A program made the translations under genes and the position numbers. Below the pieces are notes generated by a model. The model saw only the letters and a list, made by a program, of their open reading frames with translations. It did not search any database and had not been told where the DNA came from. Shown one piece after another: positions 1 through 4,276 of a stretch of DNA of 9,379 nt (positions within the stretch are counted from its first letter, which is position 1; every line of letters begins with the position of its first letter). Source of the DNA: Chloroflexota bacterium. Its GTDB lineage: Bacteria > Chloroflexota > Dehalococcoidia > Lucifugimonadales > Australimonadaceae. Location of the stretch: assembly GCA_022574265.1 (NCBI GenBank), contig JACZSI010000063.1, positions 1-9,379 of the forward strand. The letters run 5' to 3'.

Positions 1-62
1 ATGTTCATGGCCCCGACCCCGAGCCCGGCGATCCCCACACGAAGCGGCGTGTCGTTGGCCAT
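1..62 (-). CDS. Gfo/Idh/MocA-family oxidoreductase, N-terminus only (runs off left edge)
   Basis: Only the first 20 codons are present, read leftwards from an ATG at 62-60. They translate to MANDTPLRVGIAGLGVGAMN. The RVGIAGLGVGA stretch is a beta strand followed by a glycine-rich Rossmann loop (GxGxxA type), placed a few residues from the start as in NAD(P)-binding Gfo/Idh/MocA sugar or inositol dehydrogenases. Substrate and C-terminal domain lie outside the window. The start is 30 nt beyond the stop of the DinB-like gene on the same strand, so it is probably the third gene of that operon. No convincing Shine-Dalgarno precedes it; the gap instead has a small inverted repeat (TGCGC at 66-70, GCGCA at 76-80), so translation may depend on coupling. 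Another Rossmann-fold dehydrogenase is possible. Confidence 0.7.
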   Translation of the reverse strand, partial: MANDTPLRVGIAGLGVGAMN

Positions 63-92
63 GGTTGCGCTAAGGGCGCACGCCGTGCGCCC

Positions 93-632
93 CTACACGC
101 CGTACCAGCCGTGGCGGTCGACGAGGCCACGGGCGTAGGCGATCTGTCCGATGTGCTGGAAGGTGTCGGACGTGACGCGGGCGACGGTCAGCTTGTACGT
201 CTCCTGGGTATTCGCCGGGCCCGCGTTCGGGCGTGCGGGAGTCGGCGTATCGAGGTCGGCGTCGGTGAGCGCTTCGAGGAAGGCGCGCGAGCGTGCGCGC
301 GCGGCCTCCCAGTGGCCGAGCGTCGTCTCGGCGTCGATCGGGTCGAACGCGCGGACGTCGTCGAGCGAGTCGCCGTTGCCGGTGCCGCAGTCGGCGGGCA
401 AGCCGAACCGCTCGAACCACTGCTCGGCGACCCAGGCCTGCTCCTGGCCCAGCAGGTTGGAGAAGTTCGTATCGTGGGTCCGCGAGAGGTGCCAGGCTAT
501 CCAGCCGATGGGGTTGCTCTCCGGCCCCGCGGGCTGGGTGCGGAGCTGCTCGACGGTGAGTCCAGCCAGCGCGCGCTTCATCACGCCGTCGATGCGGTCG
601 AAGGCTGCTTGGGGGATCGTGCCTGCGCTCAT
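93..632 (-). CDS. DinB / DUF664-family four-helix protein
   Basis: This 179-residue protein matches the DinB/YfiT-like superfamily (DUF664 and mycothiol-dependent-enzyme-like proteins), whose members are four-helix bundles with a metal-binding His triad and often act in thiol-dependent transfer or isomerisation. Visible landmarks are WIAWHLSRTHD at 44-54 (first ligand H48), ERFGLP at 74-79, and QHIGQIAYARG at 159-169 (H160). Many relatives have His four residues before the last ligand; here that position is D156. The ATG at 632 is preceded by AAAGGAG with a 7-nt spacer, a strong start. The reading frame stays open further upstream, but that part overlaps the PspC gene and lacks such support. 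It lies 25 nt after the PspC gene and 30 nt before the oxidoreductase, probably in one operon. Family confidence is high; the reaction is unknown. Confidence 0.88.
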   Translation of the reverse strand: MSAGTIPQAAFDRIDGVMKRALAGLTVEQLRTQPAGPESNPIGWIAWHLSRTHDTNFSNLLGQEQAWVAEQWFERFGLPADCGTGNGDSLDDVRAFDPIDAETTLGHWEAARARSRAFLEALTDADLDTPTPARPNAGPANTQETYKLTVARVTSDTFQHIGQIAYARGLVDRHGWYGV

Positions 633-657
633 GTTTACGCTCCTTTGCGCCGCGGTC

Positions 658-1116
658 TCAGGCCGACGGCCTGGTCCGCCGCTTGACCATGATGATGCCG
701 GCGCCGATGAGCAGCGCGGCCCAGAAGATGTCCCACCGCCCCCAGAAGAAGAGGCCGAGGTTCGCCAGCAGGATGATCGCGCCGACGGCGATGAGCAGGA
801 TGCCGAGGCCGCTGCGGCGCCGCTCGGTCGTGACCGGACCCATCGCGGCCCCGAGCCGCCGGCCGGCATCGGCCGTCTCGTCGGCGATGTGCTCCACGTT
901 GTCCTTGACCGTTTCGGCGGGCGTGCGCTCCGGTGCGCCGGCGCGCGGCATCACGATGGCGAGCGCGAGGTAGAGCACGACACCGATGCCGCCGGCGAAA
1001 CAGAGGGCGATGAACCCCACGCGCACGAAGACGGGGTCCAGCTCGAAGTAGTCGCCGAGCCCGCCGGACACGCCGAACAGCACTCGCTCACGCTCGCTCT
1101 TCCGCAGTCTGGGCAT
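658..1116 (-). CDS. PspC-domain membrane protein with C-terminal LiaF-type transmembrane region
   Basis: This 152-residue protein begins with a PspC domain (about 11-57): LFGVSGGLGDYFELDP, then VRVGFIAL and a transmembrane segment ending VLYLALAIVMP. PspC proteins sit in the inner membrane and relay envelope stress in the phage-shock response of proteobacteria; in other phyla the domain appears in diverse stress or signalling proteins. A charged linker (about 58-100, ETVKDNVEHIADETADAGRR, probably helical) leads to two more hydrophobic segments (103-120 and 129-144), resembling the small two-helix membrane region of LiaF/DUF5668-type proteins. The ATG at 1116 has GGAGG 4-5 nt upstream. It is the first gene of a likely three-gene minus-strand operon. 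No pspA or liaRS partner is visible, so a phage-shock role is only an inference from the domain. Confidence 0.88.
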   Translation of the reverse strand: MPRLRKSERERVLFGVSGGLGDYFELDPVFVRVGFIALCFAGGIGVVLYLALAIVMPRAGAPERTPAETVKDNVEHIADETADAGRRLGAAMGPVTTERRRSGLGILLIAVGAIILLANLGLFFWGRWDIFWAALLIGAGIIMVKRRTRPSA

Positions 1117-1168
1117 GGCGCCTCCGTCGTCGGAACGCTGTAAACGCTTCGGACGCCGGTAGCTTACA

Positions 1169-1193
1169 CCCGCGCGCCCGATCGCCGCGCGGG
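1169..1193. repeat. GC-rich inverted repeat in the PspC/MFS divergent region
   Basis: Perfect 8-bp arms CCCGCGCG (1169-1176) and CGCGCGGG (1186-1193) flank a 9-nt centre. The repeat lies just upstream of the MFS -35 element (1198) and 53-77 nt upstream of the PspC start. No T-tract follows on either strand, so it is not a terminator. It could be a protein-binding site or a leader hairpin for the minus-strand operon. In DNA this GC-rich, chance is also plausible. Confidence 0.35.
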
Positions 1194-1197
1194 CTCA

Positions 1198-1226
1198 TGG
1201 ACAGGCCCTGGGGGCGCTTCTAGAAT
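1198..1226 (+). promoter_or_regulatory. Sigma70-type promoter for the MFS gene
   Basis: TGGACA (1198-1203, 5/6 to TTGACA), a 17-nt spacer, and TAGAAT (1221-1226, 5/6 to TATAAT). Transcription would start near 1233, giving a leader of about 73 nt before the GTG at 1306. It is one of the best-matched promoters in the window and lies in the intergenic region. Confidence 0.6.
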
Positions 1227-1282
1227 GCCGCTATACCCCTGAGAAAACCCTTCATACCGTGATCAGCAGACAAGGGAGACAC

Positions 1283-1309
1283 GTGCCGTCGAGTAGGCCA
1301 TCCAAGTGA
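1283..1309 (+). CDS. Possible 8-codon leader ORF coupled to the MFS gene
   Basis: GTG at 1283 opens an 8-codon frame (MPSSRPSK, with GTG read as Met) ending in TGA at 1307-1309. That stop overlaps the MFS start as GTGA (1306-1309). The best Shine-Dalgarno in the region, AAGGGAG at 1272-1278, is 4 nt before this GTG and 27 nt before the MFS start, which has no ribosome-binding site of its own. The arrangement suits translational coupling. The SD could pair with CCCTT at 1248-1252. The alternative is that this is chance and the MFS gene simply has a weak start. Confidence 0.3.
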   Translation: MPSSRPSK

Positions 1310-2586
1310 GAGAGCCGGGGTCGACGCCGACCGGCCCGGTCCCGGAGCGGCCGGAGCAGCAGAGCTTCCGGGACCGGTATCGGACGATCCTCACGCTGAT
1401 GCTTCCGGCCATGCTGCTGGGACTGGGGCGCGGCTTCACGGTCCCGGTGCTCCCGGCCCTCGCGCTCGAGTTCGACGCGAACGTGGCGGCGGCCGGGCTC
1501 ATGGTGATCGCGCCCATGCTCGGGTCGCTGGCCGTGACGCTTCCCACGGGCTATCTGATCGACCGCGTCGGGCGCCGCAGGCTGCTCGTCGCCGCTCCGG
1601 CGCTCACGTCGCTCTCGGCGTTCCTGGTGCTGCGCGCGGCGAGCTACCCGGAGCTGTTGGCCTACCTCTCGTTGGGCGGCATCGCCCAGCAGATGTGGCA
1701 GATGAGCCGCCTGGCGGCCATCGCGGACTCCAGCGCCCAGAACCGCCGTGGGCGGCAGATCACCGGGATGGCGAGCGCCGGCCGGCTCGGCACGCTGATG
1801 GGCCCGCTGCTCGGTGGCCTCATCGGCGAGCTGCTGGGCGTCCGGGTGCCGTTCGCCATCTATGGTGTCGCCGCCGCGCTCGCGGTCGTGCCCATGTACG
1901 TCTTCATGCCGGAAACCTCACCAACGGTACTGGCGCGCCGCCGCGGTGAGAGCGGCGGCGACGAGCCCAACACCGCGTGGTCCACGCTGCTGACCTTCCG
2001 CGTGGGTGCGCTGTTCCTCGCGCAGTTCCTCGCGAACGCCGGCCGTGGAGGCGCCATCGGCCACGGTGGCGTGTTCCTGATCTTCGCGGCGTATACCTAC
2101 GGCACCGGCCCGGCGGCGCTCGGCGTCATCGGCACCGTCGTTGGCATCTTGGGCATCCCCATCATGCTGACGAGCGGACAGGTGATGGACCGCTTCGGCC
2201 GCAAGCGGCAGATCGTGCCGGCGGCAGTCGCCGTCGGCACCGGCCTTGCGTTGATGGCAGCGACGGCGGCGGCGGGGTGGTCGTTCACGGCCTTCGTCGT
2301 CGCGTTCGTCTGGATCAACCTCGGCGTCTCGGCGATGGCCGGCTCGATGCAGACGCTCGGTACCGACCTGGCGCCGCCGGGGGCGCGTGGCAGGTTCTTC
2401 GGGGCCATCCGGCTGGTCGCGGGGGTGGGCTCCCTCGCGAACCCGGCCGCCTTCAGCATCTCGACGGCGGTGGTGGCTGGGTCGGCGGGCTTCGCGACGG
2501 CGTTCGGGATCATGGCGGGCGCTGCTCTGCTCACGGCGCTCGTCGTGGGCACGCTGGTGCGCGAGACGCTCCAGCGCTCGCGCTGA
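1306..2586 (+). CDS. Major facilitator superfamily transporter (DHA1-like)
   Basis: This 426-residue protein has the usual MFS length and about 12 hydrophobic segments. Motif A appears in the 2-3 loop (GYLIDRVGRRRLL, 82-94) and again in the symmetry-related 8-9 loop (GQVMDRFGRKRQ, 291-302). The TM5 region has LGTLMGPLLGGLIG (161-174), close to antiporter motif C, which favours a proton-coupled drug/solute antiporter of the DHA1 group. The central cytoplasmic loop (about 203-225) is Arg/Glu-rich. The N-terminus is a Pro-rich cytoplasmic tail of about 25 residues. GTG at 1306 is the first usable start, because a stop lies in frame at 1294; no ribosome-binding site is adjacent, which makes coupling to the short upstream ORF attractive. 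The gene stands alone, with its own promoter and 251 nt before the next gene. The substrate is unknown. Confidence 0.9.
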   Translation: MREPGSTPTGPVPERPEQQSFRDRYRTILTLMLPAMLLGLGRGFTVPVLPALALEFDANVAAAGLMVIAPMLGSLAVTLPTGYLIDRVGRRRLLVAAPALTSLSAFLVLRAASYPELLAYLSLGGIAQQMWQMSRLAAIADSSAQNRRGRQITGMASAGRLGTLMGPLLGGLIGELLGVRVPFAIYGVAAALAVVPMYVFMPETSPTVLARRRGESGGDEPNTAWSTLLTFRVGALFLAQFLANAGRGGAIGHGGVFLIFAAYTYGTGPAALGVIGTVVGILGIPIMLTSGQVMDRFGRKRQIVPAAVAVGTGLALMAATAAAGWSFTAFVVAFVWINLGVSAMAGSMQTLGTDLAPPGARGRFFGAIRLVAGVGSLANPAAFSISTAVVAGSAGFATAFGIMAGAALLTALVVGTLVRETLQRSR

Positions 2587-2685
2587 TCCGGGGATGAAAC
2601 CGAACCGTATGCGCAGGCGTATTCGAGGTGACGCGCGGGGCGGAGGCTGATGGTGGCCCGACATTGCGGTCGATCGCGGAGGGGC

Positions 2686-2714
2686 TAGCCAAAGGTAGTG
2701 GCCTCGTGCATAAT
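2686..2714 (+). promoter_or_regulatory. Probable promoter of the TTT transporter locus
   Basis: TAGCCA (2686-2691, 4/6 to TTGACA), a 17-nt spacer, and CATAAT (2709-2714, 5/6 to TATAAT). Transcription would begin near 2721, leaving a leader of about 117 nt before the tctC ATG. The -10 element lies inside a perfect palindrome (2706-2718). The rest of the 2587-2685 gap shows no other clear signal and no obvious terminator for the MFS gene. Confidence 0.5.
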
Positions 2715-2718
2715 GCAC
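2706..2718. promoter_or_regulatory. 13-bp palindrome covering the tctC -10 element (candidate operator)
   Basis: GTGCATAATGCAC is a perfect inverted repeat, 6-bp arms around a single central A. It lies squarely on the proposed -10 hexamer. A dimeric regulator bound here would block RNA polymerase, as GntR-, LacI- or MarR-type repressors do at such positions. No regulator gene is visible in the window, so the binder is unknown. Confidence 0.4.
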
Positions 2719-2724
2719 GGTCAA

Positions 2725-2744
2725 GCGCGCCGTCATGGGCGCGC
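2725..2744 (+). repeat. Hairpin in the tctC 5' leader
   Basis: GCGCGCC (2725-2731) and GGCGCGC (2738-2744) form a 7-bp all-GC stem with a 6-nt loop, a few bases after the predicted transcription start. An A-rich run (2750-2756) follows rather than a T-tract, so it is not an intrinsic terminator. It may protect the 5' end of the mRNA. Confidence 0.35.
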
Positions 2745-2837
2745 GGTCGAAAAAAACGACGAATCCACGGAGCCGGACCTGATCCGGCCGGACCGGGGCG
2801 GCACTGGCCCCAGGCTACGAAGGAAGGAGACCGACCG

Positions 2838-4145
2838 ATGCGAAGCCGATGGTTGAACTGGTCACTAGGCCTCTTGGTGGGAAGCACGTTCCTGCTGGTG
2901 CTAGCCGCCTGCGGAGCGGACGCCACCGCGACGCCTACCACAGCGCCCGAGCCGACCGCGACCCCCACGCCGGAGCCGACGGCCACGCCGCTGCCCCCAG
3001 GGGCGACGGCGCCACCGCCGACCGCGACGCCGACCCCCCTGCCGCCTGACCCGACGGCGACTCCGCAGCCCGGTTGGGATGCGGCGGAGTACTTCCGCGG
3101 CAAGACGATCCGGCTGGTCGCCAACTCCTCGCCAGGTGGCGGGACGGACACGCAGGGCCGGGTGATGGCCAGCTTCCTGAGCAAGTGGATCCCGGGGAAC
3201 CCCCGCGTGGTCTTCACCAACTCACCCAACAAGCCGCTGGCGTACGTCTTCTCGGGGACGCGCGCACCGAAGGACGGCACGTACATCGCATGGACCAGCA
3301 CGCCGCAGTTCGAGAACGGCTACGACGCGGACACGCAGTTCATCAAGCAGAGCTCGTTCAACTTCCTCGGTGCGACGATCGACTCCACGCGGTCGTGGAT
3401 GACGTACAAGGCCGAAGAGAACCTCGGCCCAGGAGCCGGAGACAAGTGCCTCTGGGACTTCGCAGGCCTGGGCGTTGAAGGCAGCACCGGCGGAGGAAAG
3501 CACGAAAAGTTCCTCCAGGCTGACGAGATCTCCGACGTCCGTGACGGGGACACGACGGTGATCGGGAACATCTTGGTCCTGGAGTGGCTGGACATCCCGT
3601 TCCGGTACTTCGCCTTCGACCAGGTTGACACGAACGCCGTCCGTACGATGTGGGCACGCGGCGACATCAACAGCACGACGCGGGCCAGCCTCTGGTACCG
3701 CTTCCCCTTCGAGAACCCGAGCTGGCTCCCCGACGGGACCATCAGGGTCATGGCCGGCATGGGCCCGGGCCAGCTTGGGCCGAACGCGTGGGGCGAGCCG
3801 CACTGTGGAGATATCCGGGAGCACCTGAAGCCCGGTGAGGTTGAAACGTACAACCAGGTAACCGGTCCGGCCAACTACGCGAGCAAGACGCTCTGGCTCC
3901 CGCCGGGCACGCCAGAGGACATCGTGAACACACTGGCCGACGCCTTCGAGCGGGCGTTCACCGAGGACACGGAGCTGATCTCGAAGTACGGCGCGGTCGC
4001 CGGTGAGATACCGAACTTCACGCCTCGGTCGGTGGGCCAGCGGCTCACGGAAGAGAACGAGGTGCTGTTCGCGGCTTCGCGAGGCCTGATCGCCGACGAG
4101 ACGGAACGGATCCTGCAGAAGTACTTCCCGCAGTACATCCAGTAG
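2838..4145 (+). CDS. tctC: TctC-family solute-binding lipoprotein of a tripartite tricarboxylate transporter
   Basis: This 435-residue protein opens with a lipoprotein signal peptide (basic MRSR, hydrophobic core to about 22, lipobox LAAC with lipidated C25). A Pro/Thr linker (about 29-79) follows, then a TctC/Bug-type domain from about 84 to the end. GKTIRLVANSSPGGGTDT (88-105) matches the first strand and PGGG(T/S)D ligand loop of the family, and LWLPPGTPEDIVNTLADAF near the C-terminus is also typical. Such proteins capture carboxylates outside the membrane and deliver them to TctA/TctB. ATG at 2838 follows AGGAAGGAGA with a 7-nt spacer; the frame extends up to 2628 but without such a site. 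The binding domain is somewhat longer and more divergent than usual and has two Cys (C204, C323) that could form a disulfide. The permease gene lies 131 nt downstream. Ligand unknown. Confidence 0.88.
   Translation: MRSRWLNWSLGLLVGSTFLLVLAACGADATATPTTAPEPTATPTPEPTATPLPPGATAPPPTATPTPLPPDPTATPQPGWDAAEYFRGKTIRLVANSSPGGGTDTQGRVMASFLSKWIPGNPRVVFTNSPNKPLAYVFSGTRAPKDGTYIAWTSTPQFENGYDADTQFIKQSSFNFLGATIDSTRSWMTYKAEENLGPGAGDKCLWDFAGLGVEGSTGGGKHEKFLQADEISDVRDGDTTVIGNILVLEWLDIPFRYFAFDQVDTNAVRTMWARGDINSTTRASLWYRFPFENPSWLPDGTIRVMAGMGPGQLGPNAWGEPHCGDIREHLKPGEVETYNQVTGPANYASKTLWLPPGTPEDIVNTLADAFERAFTEDTELISKYGAVAGEIPNFTPRSVGQRLTEENEVLFAASRGLIADETERILQKYFPQYIQ
2922..3071 (+). repeat. Pro/Thr/Ala linker with four PTATP units
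   Basis: Inside the TctC-type lipoprotein, residues 29-78 form a low-complexity tether. PTATP recurs at residues 39-43, 47-51, 61-65 and 72-76, separated by E, P, L, G and D residues. It is encoded by imperfectly repeated CCG-ACC/ACG-GCG-ACG codons. It would hold the binding domain away from the membrane. Such linkers after a lipobox are frequent in Chloroflexota extracytoplasmic proteins, which supports the host guess. The repeated codons could allow length change by slippage. Confidence 0.8.
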
Positions 4146-4201
4146 GCGGTCCTATCGAGTAGGTCGTCCGTTTAGCGAGATAGCGGCTAAGAGGAGCGAT
4201 A

Positions 4202-4247
4202 CGGAAGGGGGGGTGGCGCGCCAACGGCTCTGCCACCCCCCCTTCTG
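4202..4247 (+). terminator. Strong intercistronic hairpin between tctC and tctA (attenuator or mRNA-stability element, no U-tract)
   Basis: GAAGGGGGGGTGGC (4204-4217) and GCCACCCCCCCTTC (4232-4245) are perfect 14-bp arms, extendable by C-G and G-U pairs to 4202/4247, around a 14-nt loop that itself contains GCC-AAC-GGC. No T-run follows on either strand, so a classical intrinsic terminator is unlikely. Placed 57 nt after the tctC stop and 30 nt before the tctA start, it fits a 3'-end stabiliser or partial terminator that yields more binding protein than permease, as described for stem-loops in other transporter operons. Confidence 0.6.
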
Positions 4248-4276
4248 GATACCGTGATGCTCAGGACCGGTGGCTG

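Noticed and set aside
93..869. DinB-like frame extended upstream to 869
   Set aside because: The added 79 residues are low-complexity Ser/Gly/Arg and overlap the PspC gene. The ATG at 632 has a strong Shine-Dalgarno.
1918..2736. Minus-strand 272-codon frame opposite the MFS gene
   Set aside because: Highly charged Arg/Asp/Glu/His composition with no motif, antisense to a clear transporter.
2628..2837. Upstream extension of the tctC frame
   Set aside because: The signal peptide and the AGGAAGGAGA site fix the start at 2838; the extension crosses the likely promoter and leader hairpin.
2628..2837. Search for a small gene or RNA in the MFS-tctC gap
   Set aside because: Only the promoter, palindrome and hairpin stand out; no frame with a ribosome site and no tRNA-like fold was seen.
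1254..4258. Shared 10-mer ATACCGTGAT at 1254-1263 and 4249-4258, each 28-29 nt from a start codon
   Set aside because: Tens of 10-mer matches are expected by chance in a window this long and GC-biased, and the flanks do not match.
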